Shown in pieces: positions 34,734 through 44,021 of a DNA stretch of 64,000 nt (positions are counted from its first letter, which is position 1; every line of letters starts with the position of its first letter). The notes beneath the pieces are model-generated. The model made no database searches. It saw only the letters and a program-made list of their open reading frames with translations, and had not been told where the DNA came from. The DNA comes from Corynebacterium sp. CNCTC7651 (GTDB lineage Bacteria > Actinomycetota > Actinomycetes > Mycobacteriales > Mycobacteriaceae), in assembly GCF_021496665.1 (NCBI RefSeq), contig NZ_CP071246.1, positions 2,389,110-2,453,109 of the forward strand, read 5' to 3'. The translations under genes and the position numbers were made by a program.

Positions 34734-35983
34734 CATTCACTCCGCGCACCTTGCTTTACGACGGTCCCTTCCAACCCGGCAAGCACGGCCGCACCGGCAC
34801 GATTCACACGCCGCACGGGGATATTCAGACGCCCGCGTTCATCCCGGTGGCCACAAAGGCGACGGTGAAAACGCTCACGCCGGAGCAGGTGCGCGAGACC
34901 GGCGCGCAGGCGATCTTGTCCAACGCGTACCACCTGTACCTGCAGCCCGGCCCGGACATTGTGGATGAGGCCGGGGGCGTGGCCGCGTTCGAGCACTGGG
35001 ACGGGCCGACGTACACCGACTCCGGCGGGTTCCAGGTGATGAGCTTGGGCGTTGGTTTCCGCAAAGTGCTGGCGATGGACACCGCGGGGCTTTCGGAGGG
35101 CGACATCCGCGCCGCCAACAAGGACCGCATGGCCCGCGTGGATGATGACGGCGTGGATTTTAGAAGCGTCATCGACGGCTCCAACCACCGCTTCACGCCC
35201 GAGGTGTCCATGCAGATCCAGCACCAGCTGGGCGCCGACATCATTTTCGCGTTCGACGAGCTGACCACGCTGGTGGATACCCGCGATTACCAGGAGCATT
35301 CCGTCGAGCGCACGCGCCGCTGGGCCAAGCGCTGCCTGGATGAGCACGACCGCCTCACCCGCGAACGCGCCGCCACCCACCCCGACAGGCCCGAACAATC
35401 CTTGTGGGGCGTGGTGCAGGGGGCGCAGTATGAAGACCTTCGTCGAAAAGCAACCCGCGGCTTGTTGGAGCTGGACCGCGAGGCGCGCGAGGAGGGCAAG
35501 CGCGGCTTCGGCGGCTTCGGCATCGGCGGTGCCCTGGAGAAGGAGAACCTGGGCACGATTGTGGGCTGGGTGACGGATGAATTGCCCGTGGATAAGCCAA
35601 GGCACCTGCTAGGCATCTCCGAGCCGGACGATATTTTCACCGCGGTGGAGGCGGGCGCGGACACGTTTGATTGCGTCGCGCCCACGCGCCTCGGCCGCCG
35701 CGGCGGTGTGTACACGCTGGATGGGCGCATGAACCTGACGGCCGCGCGCTTCAAGCGGGATTTCGCGGGCGTGGACGAGGAGTTCGGCGGTTACGTGTCG
35801 CGCAATTACTCCCGCGCGTACATCCACCACCTGCTCAAGGCCAGGGAATACCTGGCCGGGACCCTGTGCACCATGCACAACCTGGAGTTCATGGTGCGGC
35901 TGGTGGACAACATCCGCGCAGCCATCGACGGCGGGTATTACGAGGCCTACCGCGACGAATTCCTGGGCCGCTACTATGCCTAG
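34730..35983 (+). CDS. tgt: tRNA-guanine transglycosylase Tgt, zinc cysteines missing
   Basis: A 417-residue enzyme that swaps guanine 34 for queuine or a precursor in tRNAs with GUN anticodons. The catalytic Asp97 is in [10 protein letters not shown] and the nucleophile Asp314 in [10 protein letters not shown]. The family binds zinc with a CxCxxC motif plus His. Here the CxCxxC equivalents are Phe352, Gly354 and Ser357 in [15 protein letters not shown], while the final His383 (TMHN) is kept. The protein is otherwise full length and well conserved. It overlaps the upstream transporter by 4 bp and gluQRS downstream by 8 bp, so it is in an operon with the next step in tRNA(Asp) modification. 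Confidence 0.92.
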   Translation: MTFTPRTLLYDGPFQPGKHGRTGTIHTPHGDIQTPAFIPVATKATVKTLTPEQVRETGAQAILSNAYHLYLQPGPDIVDEAGGVAAFEHWDGPTYTDSGGFQVMSLGVGFRKVLAMDTAGLSEGDIRAANKDRMARVDDDGVDFRSVIDGSNHRFTPEVSMQIQHQLGADIIFAFDELTTLVDTRDYQEHSVERTRRWAKRCLDEHDRLTRERAATHPDRPEQSLWGVVQGAQYEDLRRKATRGLLELDREAREEGKRGFGGFGIGGALEKENLGTIVGWVTDELPVDKPRHLLGISEPDDIFTAVEAGADTFDCVAPTRLGRRGGVYTLDGRMNLTAARFKRDFAGVDEEFGGYVSRNYSRAYIHHLLKAREYLAGTLCTMHNLEFMVRLVDNIRAAIDGGYYEAYRDEFLGRYYA

Positions 35984-36962
35984 CGCCGGCCGTTACGCGC
36001 CCAGCCCCAGCGGCGACCTGCACTTTGGCAACCTGCGCACCGCGCTGCTCGCGTGGCTGTTCGCGCGCCAGACCGGCCGCGCGTTTTACATGCGTGTGGA
36101 GGACATTGATTCGGAGCGCTCCTCCCGCGCCTCCGCCGACCGCCAGCTCGCGGACCTGGCCGCGCTGGGTATTGAGTGGGATCCGCCGGTGATCTACCAG
36201 TCCGACCGCCACGCCGCCTACGAGGCCGCGCTTGCCCAGCTGCCCACCTACGAGTGCTACTGCACCCGCCGCGATATCCGCGAGGCCGCCTCCGCGCCCC
36301 ACGCGCGCCCCGGCATCTACCCCGGCACCTGCCGCGACTTGTCCCCCGGGGCCCGTGCTTTACGACGCTCCCAGCTTTCCTCCCAAGGCCGCCTCCCCGC
36401 CATCCGCTTGCGTGCCGACGAAACCGAGTGGACCGTGCGCGATTTCTACCATGGCGAGGTGACCGGGCCTGTTGACGACGTGATTTTGCGCCGCGGCGGC
36501 CGCGTCGACCAAGCCCAAGCCGGCGACTGGGCCTACAACTTGGCCGTGGTTGTGGACGACGGCTTCCAAGGCGTCGACCAAATCGTCCGCGGCGACGACT
36601 TGCTGGATGCCGCCCCCGCCCAGGCGTACCTCGCTAACCTGCTGGGGTATGCGCAGCCGGAGTACGTGCACGTGCCGTTGGTGGTCAACGCGGAGGGCCG
36701 GCGCCTGGCCAAGCGCGACGGTGCCGTGACCCTCCGCGAACTCATCACCGCGCCCGGCTCCGCCACCACTGCCGGCCCAGACCGCGGCGCGGCCCTCGCC
36801 CCCGCGTCCGGCTCAGGCGCCGGCTCGAACACCGCGGGCATAGCTTCGGTGTTTGCACAGCTGGCGGCCTCGATCGGCTGCCCATCGGCCGCGACCCCCG
36901 CCGAGCTGCTCGCACAGTTCGACCCGTCGCAGCTGCCGCGCGACCCCTTCGTTTGGACCTGA
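35976..36962 (+). CDS. gluQ: Glutamyl-Q tRNA(Asp) synthetase
   Basis: A 328-residue GluRS paralogue without the anticodon-binding domain. It activates glutamate and attaches it to queuosine 34 of tRNA(Asp). The HIGH-like motif is DLHFGNLRT and the KMSKS-like motif is RRLAKRDGA. The zinc-ligand pattern CYC (residues about 89-91) and YPGTC is intact. Overlap with tgt makes sense since GluQRS needs Q-modified tRNA. The C-terminus has a Gly/Ala/Pro-rich tract ([19 protein letters not shown]) before the final helix. Confidence 0.93.
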   Translation: MPSAGRYAPSPSGDLHFGNLRTALLAWLFARQTGRAFYMRVEDIDSERSSRASADRQLADLAALGIEWDPPVIYQSDRHAAYEAALAQLPTYECYCTRRDIREAASAPHARPGIYPGTCRDLSPGARALRRSQLSSQGRLPAIRLRADETEWTVRDFYHGEVTGPVDDVILRRGGRVDQAQAGDWAYNLAVVVDDGFQGVDQIVRGDDLLDAAPAQAYLANLLGYAQPEYVHVPLVVNAEGRRLAKRDGAVTLRELITAPGSATTAGPDRGAALAPASGSGAGSNTAGIASVFAQLAASIGCPSAATPAELLAQFDPSQLPRDPFVWT

Positions 36963-37015
36963 ATCGGGCCCGCCCCGCGCCGACCCGAGCCGGCACGTCT
37001 GGCGCCGCCCCGCCG

Positions 37016-38724
37016 CTAGCCCATGAAGCCGGCGCCCTTGCGCCATGTCAGCGACACCGCGGGCCGGACGGGGGAGAGGGGTTCCAGGATGTTGTCCACG
37101 CGCAGCCACTCGGCGACTACTTCGTCGGGCGTGATTGTCACCAAGGAATACCCGTGCGTGTCCAGCGCGCAGTGGCGCAGGCTCGGATTAGCGGCGTACA
37201 TGTAGCTCACGGCGGTGCCCATGAGTGGCCCGCCGTTACGCAGGCCCAAACTGTCGGTCACGTTCGGGGCGGTGATGGAGGCGCAGACGATTTCGCAGCC
37301 GATCTCGGAACCGTCGTGAAGCACGGTGTGCCCCCACTCGGTGTGGATGTCCCCGGTGAGGAAGATCGGGGACTTGCCCAGCCGCCCCAGGGTGTTCAGC
37401 AGGCGGCGGCGCTCGAAATCGTAGCCGTCCCACTGGTCGCCGTTGAGCGGCAGCTCGTCGATTGCGGGGACCTGCGCGTGGGAGCTGAGGATGTTGGAGG
37501 ACAGCGCTTTCGCGATCGGTCGCGTCTTGGGGTTCTGCATCACGGCGCCCAGGCGCATGGGGGAGAACATCACCGAGTTGCCCAGCGCGTTCCACTTCGC
37601 GCGCGAGCGCTCGAGCGTGTCAATGAGCCAGTTGTACTGTTCCGAGCCGAGCATGGTGCGCGCGTCGCCGGGTTGGCGCGACCCGCCGCGCCAGAATTCG
37701 ACGTCGCGGAACGTGCGCAGATCCATGATGGTCAACTCCACCAGGTCGCCGAAGGTGAAGGAGCGGTAGATGCGCCCCTCGCTGGACGGGTTGGCTACGC
37801 GCACCGGCATCCACTCGTAGTAGGCGCGCACGGCGGCGTCGCGGCGGGTGAGATATTCGCCTTCGTGCTGGTGGTGGTTTTCGGCGCCTTCGCGCCAGGT
37901 GTTGTTGGCAATCTCGTGGTCGTCCCACACCACAATCCACGGCATGGCCGCGTGCGCGTTCTTCAGCGCGGGGTCGGTGCGGTAGCGGCCGTAGCGGGTG
38001 CGGTAATCCTCCAGCGACACGATCTCGTGCGCGGGTGCGTGCAGCCGCACGGGGCCGAAGCCGGAGTACTGGTACTGCGCGTACTCGTAGATGTAGTCCC
38101 CCAGGAACACGGTCAGGTCCACGTCCCCGGCCCAGCCGCGTTCCGCCAGGTCAGCGTACGCGGAGAAGAAGCCGGACTCCCAGTTCGCGCAGCTCGCCAC
38201 TGCCCATTTTTGCTTCTCGACGTTCGCCCCAACCGGCGCCGTCTTCGTCCTCCCCGTCGGCGACACCGCACCCAGGTGGGGCCCTTGCGTGACGACGAAA
38301 CGGTAGAAATACACGTCCCCGGATTCAGTCCCCGCACGTCGACGTGGATGGTGTGGTCACGCTCCGGCGTCGAGGTGGTGTCGCCGGTTTGGACGATGCG
38401 GGCGAAGTCCGGGTCGGCCGCAATTTCCCAGCGCACGGGGGTCGGTGCGCCGAGGGTGCTGCCGGGCCACGCGGTGTCGTCCGGGGTGATGCGCGTCCAG
38501 ATGATCACCGCGTCCGGCAGCGGGTCGCCGGAGGCCACGCCGTGCACGAACGGCAGCGGCGGCAGCTCCATCTCCGCGAGCGGGGCGCGCGACGGCGCCG
38601 GCAGCGAGCTTTGCGCCCACGCCTGCGTGACGACGCCCGTTCCAACCGCCCCCGTCGCCACAGCAGTCGTGCGCAAGAAGCCGCGGCGGGTAAAGGAGCG
38701 AGTCACGCCCATATATTCAGCCAC
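37016..38724 (-). pseudogene. phoD: PhoD-type alkaline phosphatase, frame broken by a one-base deletion
   Basis: The N-terminal part (38113-38724) has a twin-arginine signal (TRRGFLRTT) and the first phosphodiesterase domain segments (FVHGVASGDPLPDAVIIWTR). The main part (37016-38314) holds the metallophosphatase core: FLGDYIYEYAQ, PWIVVWDDHEIANNTW and FLTGDIHTEWGH. The join lies near 38307: the sequence reads GLNPGT then shifts where GTVYFYRF is expected, which fits loss of a single G. The family uses a Ca/Fe-type centre for phosphodiesters outside the membrane. Either the gene is inactive in this strain or the base is a sequencing error. Confidence 0.9.
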
Positions 38725-38817
38725 CGGCCCGCAATTCGCAGTGCCAGTGGCGCAAGTTTGGGCAGGTTTCGCCCGGTGTTTAGGTGGAGTTCACCCAGGT
38801 TGTGAAAACCCGAGTTG

Positions 38818-39315
38818 CTAGTCCAGGGCCTCGCGGGTTGCCAAGGTAGCGTCGATACGCAAAAGCCCCGAACCGTCGGCGCCGACGAGCTCGAGCTGGT
38901 CCACGATGGTGCCCACGGTTGCCTCCTCCTCGATCTGCTCGGTGAGGAACCAGTTGAGCAGGCCGCGGGACTCGAGATCGCCGACCTCGTCCGCCACGCG
39001 CGTGATGTTGCGGATCTGCTCGGAGACCTTCTGCTCGTGCGCCAGCGCCGCGCGGAACGCGTCAAGCGGGTTGTGCACCTCCGGCACATCCACCTCAATG
39101 TTCAGCGGGTGCACGTGCTCACCGCGGTCCAGCAGGTGCTGCGCGAACTTCTGCGCGTGCTCCAGTTCCTCCTGCGCCTGCGCGACGAACCAGGTGCACA
39201 GGCCCGGGAAAGAGTGCGCGTCCATCTCATTGGCCAGGTGGCGGTAGATGTAGGCGGCGGCGTACTCATTGGTGACCTGCTGGTTGATCAGGTCTCTCAG
39301 CTGTTCGTTGATCAC
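38818..39315 (-). CDS. ftn: Ferritin (iron storage)
   Basis: A 165-residue ferritin. GTG 39315 with the strong site AAAGGAGATAGC is chosen over the upstream frame start at 39357. The ferroxidase residues fit NEYAAAYIYRHLANEMD, EELEHAQKFAQHL and EQIEEEATV. It oxidises and stores iron in 24-mers. A likely -10 (TAGAAT) lies about 39399-39404 on the minus strand. No DtxR box was found by eye, but I did not search exhaustively. Confidence 0.93.
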   Translation of the reverse strand: MINEQLRDLINQQVTNEYAAAYIYRHLANEMDAHSFPGLCTWFVAQAQEELEHAQKFAQHLLDRGEHVHPLNIEVDVPEVHNPLDAFRAALAHEQKVSEQIRNITRVADEVGDLESRGLLNWFLTEQIEEEATVGTIVDQLELVGADGSGLLRIDATLATREALD

Positions 39316-39465
39316 TGCTATCTCCTTTGGATGTGTGGGGTGGATGCGTGGGCGCATCTGACGGGACGCCCGAAATTTCGTGGAATCGCGTGCTGCTTAT
39401 TCTACGGGCCCGCTCGCAGTCGCTTCCGCTATCGGCTGTAGAGCCCCGAGAACTTTGCAAGAACG

Positions 39466-39504
39466 CCGAAACCGGCACTCTCCCGAGGGGAATGCCGGTT
39501 TCGG
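39466..39504 (-). terminator. 12-bp perfect stem-loop, original terminator of tRNA-Ser(GGA)
   Basis: CCGAAACCGGCA at 39466-39477 pairs exactly with TGCCGGTTTCGG at 39493-39504. On the minus strand it lies a few bases beyond the 16-bp copy of the tRNA-Ser 3' end, so before the IS nest arrived it would have sat directly after tRNA-Ser(GGA). Confidence 0.6.
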
Positions 39505-39506
39505 AT

Positions 39507-39522
39507 TTTGCGGAGGATGTGG
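39507..39522. repeat. 16-bp flank of the IS nest, left copy (tRNA-Ser 3' end)
   Basis: The sequence TTTGCGGAGGATGTGG is identical to 46832-46847, where it is the reverse complement of the 3' end of tRNA-Ser(GGA). It is either a long target duplication made by the IS481 element or an attachment-site-like duplication. Confidence 0.85.
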
Positions 39523-39559
39523 TGTCTGGGTTCACGACATATTTGACACGGTGTGCCTG

Positions 39560-41000
39560 GAGAGTGTCCGATTGTTTGTGTGCGGGGGCTTGGTTTACAC
39601 GTAGTCCGCGAACCGGTCGGGGTATGCCACGGCTAGTTGGTTGATGGCTTGTTTCCACCCGGTGGCTTTCGCCCCTTCAATATAGCCGTTGCACTCAGTT
39701 GCCCGTTTCGCCTTCTTCGCACGCTGGGCGGCACGCTTGTCTTCGATGTTGCAGATCATCAACCACAGCGTCTTCAGCGCCGCAGTGTCGTTCGGGAACT
39801 GGCCCCGGTTGCGGGTGGCTTTCCGCAATTCCGCGTTGAGCGACTCGATGGAGTTCGTGGTGTAGAGCACCCGGCAGGCTGCCGGCGGGAACTGCAGAAA
39901 CGGCACGAACCGATCCCACGCGTCGCGCCATACCTTCACCGACTGGGGGTAGCGCCGCCCAAGTTCAGATGCTTCGAACGCGTCTAGGGCGGCGCGCGCG
40001 GTGTCTTCGTTGGGTGCGGTGTAGACCTCCCGCAGTGCGCTGGAGACGGGTTTGCGGTCCTGGTAGGACACCCACCTGTTCGCCGCCCGAATCAGGTGCA
40101 CGATACAGGTCTGCACCATGGAACTCGGCCAGGTTGCCTCCACCGCCTCGGGCAGGCCCTTGAGCCCGTCGCAGCAGACGATGAACACGTCCTGCACCCC
40201 ACGGTTTGCAAGGTCAGCGCACACGGACGCCCAGAATGCGGCACCTTCGGTATCGGCGATCCACAAGCCCAGGATGTGTTTGATGCCGTCCATGTCCACA
40301 CCGACGGCCATGTAGCAGGACTTGTTGACCACGCGGTGGCCGTCGCGGATCTTGACCCGCAACGCGTCGAGGAAGATCACCGGGTAGAACTCATCTAACT
40401 GGCGGTTCTGCCAGATCATCACCTCATCGAGCACCGCGTCGGTGATCGTGCTGATGGTATCCGGGCTCATATCCACACCCAGGGTGGTTGCAAGGTGATG
40501 CTGGATATCGCGCACGGTCATCCCACCCGCGTACAGGGAGATGATCATGTCATCGAGCTCGGTGAGCCGGCGAGCGCCCTTGGGCACCATCTGCGGCCGG
40601 AACGTGCCCGCCCGATCCCTGGGCACGGTCACTTCCAGCGGACCGTAGCCGGAATCCACGGTCTTGGTGTACGACCCATTGCGGTGGTTACCACCACCCC
40701 GGGCATCGACCTGGGCTTTGGCTTTGCGGTCGGAGTGCTCGTAGCCCAAATGAGCATCCATCTCCGCCTGCAGGCCAGCGTTGATCGATGCTTGTAGAAG
40801 ACCCTTCACCAGCTCGCTGGCGTCATCGGTGGAGGTGGAGAGCTCCCCGATGAGCTTAGCGAGCTCGGGGTTATTCATCAGCTTCTCGCTGATCGCGTTG
40901 ACCCTCGACGGGTCATAGCCTTTCTTTGGTGACACCGTAGTCATTATCGGTGAAACTCCATTCAGATCAGAGCCTCACACACAAAACTCCTGACACCCTC
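39560..41000 (-). mobile_element. IS256-family element, copy 1 (1441 bp, intact)
   Basis: The termini GAGAGTGTCC... and GAGGGTGTCA... are imperfect inverted repeats sharing a GTTTTGTGTGTG-like core. An 8-bp target duplication TGTGCCTG flanks it at 39552-39559 and 41001-41008, the size expected for IS256. It interrupts the left end of the IS481 element. Confidence 0.93.
39595..40944 (-). CDS. IS256-family transposase (intact)
   Basis: A 449-residue mutator-type DDE transposase beginning MTTVSPKKGYDPS. Catalytic acids are expected in FLDALRVKI (first Asp), CDGLKGLPEA (second Asp) and the late YTTNSIESLNAELRK segment (Glu). The cysteine in TCIVHLIRAANRW is the position changed to a stop in copy 2. 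The frame is full length with both ends typical of the family. Confidence 0.95.
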   Translation of the reverse strand: MTTVSPKKGYDPSRVNAISEKLMNNPELAKLIGELSTSTDDASELVKGLLQASINAGLQAEMDAHLGYEHSDRKAKAQVDARGGGNHRNGSYTKTVDSGYGPLEVTVPRDRAGTFRPQMVPKGARRLTELDDMIISLYAGGMTVRDIQHHLATTLGVDMSPDTISTITDAVLDEVMIWQNRQLDEFYPVIFLDALRVKIRDGHRVVNKSCYMAVGVDMDGIKHILGLWIADTEGAAFWASVCADLANRGVQDVFIVCCDGLKGLPEAVEATWPSSMVQTCIVHLIRAANRWVSYQDRKPVSSALREVYTAPNEDTARAALDAFEASELGRRYPQSVKVWRDAWDRFVPFLQFPPAACRVLYTTNSIESLNAELRKATRNRGQFPNDTAALKTLWLMICNIEDKRAAQRAKKAKRATECNGYIEGAKATGWKQAINQLAVAYPDRFADYV

Positions 41001-41218
41001 TGTGCCTGCGGCGATGGTTGTGATGCTTGACAGGTGAGCCGGGACATCCTTGACACTTAGGCCTGCCTCGCTTCGACGGGTGATGGTTGACAGGTGAGTC
41101 GGGACATACTTGACACTGCCGTCCGCATTTGGGCCCCGCACACAAACACCCAGACACCCTCTGGCCCGGGTGGGCGTGGCGCGGCAGGAAGACAGATCCG
41201 CCGCGCCATCGTTGGCCA

Positions 41219-42343
41219 ATGAACAGCCCCAACCGCAACCTCGCCATCGTCAAAGCCGTGCGCGACCAAGGCGAACCCGTCGCTAAAGTCGCCGCACGAT
41301 TCGGCATCTCCCGCCAGCGCGTCTACCAAATCCTGTACAAGTACGACGCTGGCGGGCCCGAGGCGATTGCGCCTAAAACCCGCGCCCCGCACACCCACCC
41401 ACAAGCAGTGCCGAAAACGCTGCGCAACCACATCATCGACATGCGCAAAGAGCTGGTGAAATCCGGCCTAGACGCAGGCCCCGACACCATCGCCTTTCAC
41501 CTCGAGCAGCAAGGAATGCGAGTGCCGTCCACATCCACGATCCGCCGCATCCTCACCGACGCCGGCCTCGTCACACCGCAACCGAAGAAGAAACCGCGCA
41601 GCGCCTACATCAGATTCGAAGCCGCCATGCCCAACGAATGCTGGCAAGCAGACATCACCCACCTCTACCTCATCGACGGCACCCGCATCGAAGTCCTCGA
41701 CTTCCTCGACGACCACTCCCGCTACCTGCTATCCATCACCGCCAAACACGCCTTCACGGGCACCGCCGTCGCCGCCGAACTCGAGCGCCTCATCACCATC
41801 TACGGTCCACCAGCATCCACCCTCACCGACAACGGCCTCGTCTTCACCGCCCGCCTAGCCGGAGCCAAAGGAGGGCGCAACGCCTTCGAAAAAACCCTCA
41901 ACCACCACCGCATACAGCAGAAAAACGGCTGCCCAGGACACCCCCAAACCCAAGGCAAAATCGAACGCTTCCACCAAACCCTCAAAAAATGGATAGCCGC
42001 CAAACCCCCAGCTGAAACCCTGCCCCAACTCCAGCGCTACCTCGATGAATTCGCCGACTACTACAACACCACCCGCCCCCACCGAGCACTCGGCAGAAAA
42101 ACCCCCGAACAGGCCTACACCACCGGCCCGAAAGCCGAACCCAACGACAACCCCAAAGAAGAATGGCGAATCAGAAACGACATCGTCACCCCAGGCGGCA
42201 AAGTCACCGTCCGCTACGCCGGCAAACTCTACCAACTCGGCATCAGCCGCAAATACGCCGGCGAACCCGTCCTCATGGTCATCACCGACAACCACATCAC
42301 CACATCACTGAAAGAAACCGGCGAGATCATCACCGAGCACTAA
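41219..42343 (+). CDS. IS481-family transposase of the outer element, C-terminus shortened
   Basis: A 374-residue DDE transposase: N-terminal HTH (RNLAIVKAVRDQGEPVAKVA), then the rve core with QADITHLYL, LTDNGLVF and QGKIERFHQTL as catalytic segments. The start ATG at 41219 fits. The stop at 42341 is created by a 27-bp tandem duplication. Without it the frame would continue EHYIDTSRNYQKPYW..., interrupted at 42421 by IS1249 copy A and finishing after it at 46732-46734 (PPLT then TAA). So the gene has lost its last 21 or so residues. Its activity is uncertain. Confidence 0.85.
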   Translation: MNSPNRNLAIVKAVRDQGEPVAKVAARFGISRQRVYQILYKYDAGGPEAIAPKTRAPHTHPQAVPKTLRNHIIDMRKELVKSGLDAGPDTIAFHLEQQGMRVPSTSTIRRILTDAGLVTPQPKKKPRSAYIRFEAAMPNECWQADITHLYLIDGTRIEVLDFLDDHSRYLLSITAKHAFTGTAVAAELERLITIYGPPASTLTDNGLVFTARLAGAKGGRNAFEKTLNHHRIQQKNGCPGHPQTQGKIERFHQTLKKWIAAKPPAETLPQLQRYLDEFADYYNTTRPHRALGRKTPEQAYTTGPKAEPNDNPKEEWRIRNDIVTPGGKVTVRYAGKLYQLGISRKYAGEPVLMVITDNHITTSLKETGEIITEH

Positions 42344-42370
42344 ACCGGCGAGATCATCACCGAGCACTAC
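42317..42370 (+). repeat. 27-bp tandem duplication that creates the transposase stop
   Basis: ACCGGCGAGATCATCACCGA plus six further identical bases starts at 42317 and again at 42344. The first copy ends CACTAA (stop) and the second CACTAC. The reading frame is kept, but the first copy gains TAA at its junction. Confidence 0.9.
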
Positions 42371-42391
42371 ATCGACACATCCCGCAACTAC

Positions 42392-42421
42392 CAAAAACCA
42401 TATTGGAAACACGGCCAACCA
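42392..42421 (+). repeat. 30-bp direct repeat at the left edge of the IS1249 block
   Basis: These 30 bp recur exactly at 46693-46722 on the far side of the IS1249 block. The repeat belongs to the 3' end of the IS481 transposase gene. It is much longer than a usual transposition duplication. Confidence 0.85.
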
Positions 42422-43808
42422 GGGTTAAACGACAGAATGTGTGTCCGGATTCGTCGGTTTGTTTGGGATGATCAGGGGTAATCCGGAAAGTATATGCTCC
42501 TGGGGCTTATATCTGCCCGAGGGCGGCGAAATACCGGGGTGTGACAGCAGCGTGTGGTAGTGGCCGGTGTTGGCTTGATCAATGCCGAAGAACCAACCCC
42601 GCTGCCAAGTGTGCGGCGGCGAGATGAAACGCAACGGAAAGACCTCCGCCAACCGCACCCGGTGGCGATGCAAAACCTGCGGCGCCTCCACCACCAAACA
42701 GCGCCCCGATATCACCAACGCCGCAGCCTTCGCAGCATTTATCACACACCTCACGACCGGTGCGAGCTTGAAAACCACTGCCACCGAAGCAGGGTGTCAT
42801 CCTCGTACCCTCCAACGCCGGTTTAAACACTTCTGGCTAGTTGATGTCCCCGATCCCACGATCGGGCACGAAGGCCGGGTCTACGACCAGGTCTTTCTTG
42901 ACGGCACCTACACCGCCGGTGGGTGTCTCATCGTGGCCGCCACCTTGGACCACGTCATTGCCTGGCACTGGTGCACACGTGAAACCACCCGCGACTACCA
43001 AAGGCTCCTCGAGCGTATCCCCGCACCCTTGATCGCTGTCATCGACGGTGGCCAAGGTGCCGCCAGCGCGATCAAAACATGCTGGCCTAACACCAAGATC
43101 CAGCGTTGCCTTGTCCACGCTCAACGCGTGGTGCGCCGGCACACCACCGCACGCCCGCGCACCGATGCAGGACGAGCGATCTATCAGCTCGCGCTCAACC
43201 TCACCAAGATCACCGATCTTGACGAGGCGGCCGTGTGGGGTGCGCAGCTGCATGAATACGGCACGATCTACCGCGACTGGATGAACCAGAAAACGTGGAC
43301 AACCGACCCGGCGACACGTCAACGCACCTGGTCGTGGACACACGAACGCACCCGCAAGGCCTACAACAGCCTCAACCACCTATGGCGCAACAACCTACTG
43401 TTCGTCTACCTCGAACCACCCAACGGTGTCCTCGATGTCAGCCGAATCAAAGCCACCACCAACAGCCTGGAAGGCGGCATCAACGCCCAGCTGAAACTGC
43501 TGGCCCGCACCCACCGCGGCAGATCCGGTGAGCATCAGCGCCGGATGCTGGAGTGGTGGCTGTATCTGAAAACGGAACTGCCTGACGATCCAGTAGAGAT
43601 CGCCAGGCAGTCCAACTGGGGCCAGGACCAACTCGCCAAAGTATCCACCCTGACCCCCAACGAGAACCAAGCCAACCACGAAACCGGACGACCAGCCCTC
43701 TACGACAACGCTATCGACACCAACTACACACACTCAATCGGCATCCAAAAAGGCCACATCTAACCCCACGACACGCCGAACCCAGACACACATTTTGTCG
43801 TTTAACCC
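42422..43808 (+). mobile_element. IS1249-type element, copy A (1387 bp, intact)
   Basis: Ends GGGTTAAACGACAGAATGTG and the reverse complement of the right end GGGTTAAACGACAAAATGTG are near-perfect inverted repeats. It contains one full transposase. No matching short target duplication is seen directly at its two ends. Confidence 0.88.
42582..43763 (+). CDS. IS1249-family transposase, copy A (intact)
   Basis: A 393-residue transposase of the IS1249 type first known from Corynebacterium. An N-terminal zinc ribbon (CQVCGGEMKRNGK...CKTCG) is followed by a mutator-like DDE core: FLDGTYTAGGCLIVAA, VIDGGQGAASAI and TTNSLEGGINAQLK. The C-terminus ends SIGIQKGHI. Codon use is GC-rich but AT-richer than host genes. 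Confidence 0.93.
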   Translation: MPKNQPRCQVCGGEMKRNGKTSANRTRWRCKTCGASTTKQRPDITNAAAFAAFITHLTTGASLKTTATEAGCHPRTLQRRFKHFWLVDVPDPTIGHEGRVYDQVFLDGTYTAGGCLIVAATLDHVIAWHWCTRETTRDYQRLLERIPAPLIAVIDGGQGAASAIKTCWPNTKIQRCLVHAQRVVRRHTTARPRTDAGRAIYQLALNLTKITDLDEAAVWGAQLHEYGTIYRDWMNQKTWTTDPATRQRTWSWTHERTRKAYNSLNHLWRNNLLFVYLEPPNGVLDVSRIKATTNSLEGGINAQLKLLARTHRGRSGEHQRRMLEWWLYLKTELPDDPVEIARQSNWGQDQLAKVSTLTPNENQANHETGRPALYDNAIDTNYTHSIGIQKGHI

Positions 43809-43882
43809 GCAATACCCCGAAACCGGACACACATTCTGCTACTTAACTCGAAAGTGTGCCCCACCGGGGACACGCCGACCGG
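43809..43882. other. 74-bp spacer with a degenerate IS1249 end
   Basis: The spacer holds GAAACCGGACACACATTCTG followed by CTACTTAACTC, which resembles an IS1249 right end (GAACCCAGACACACATTTTG then TCGTTTAACCC) with several changes. It may be a solo remnant of an older copy. No gene is present. Confidence 0.5.
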
Positions 43883-44021
43883 GGGTTAAACGACAGAATG
43901 TGTGTCCGGATTCGTCGGTTTGTTTGGGATGATCAGGGGTAATCCGGAAAGTATATGCTCCTGGGGCTTATATCTGCCCGAGGGCGGCGAAATACCGGGG
44001 TGTGACAGCAGCGTGTGGTAG

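Noticed and set aside
39316..39465. A small gene between ferritin and the IS nest
   Set aside because: The open frames here are short, lack ribosome sites and overlap the tRNA terminator region.
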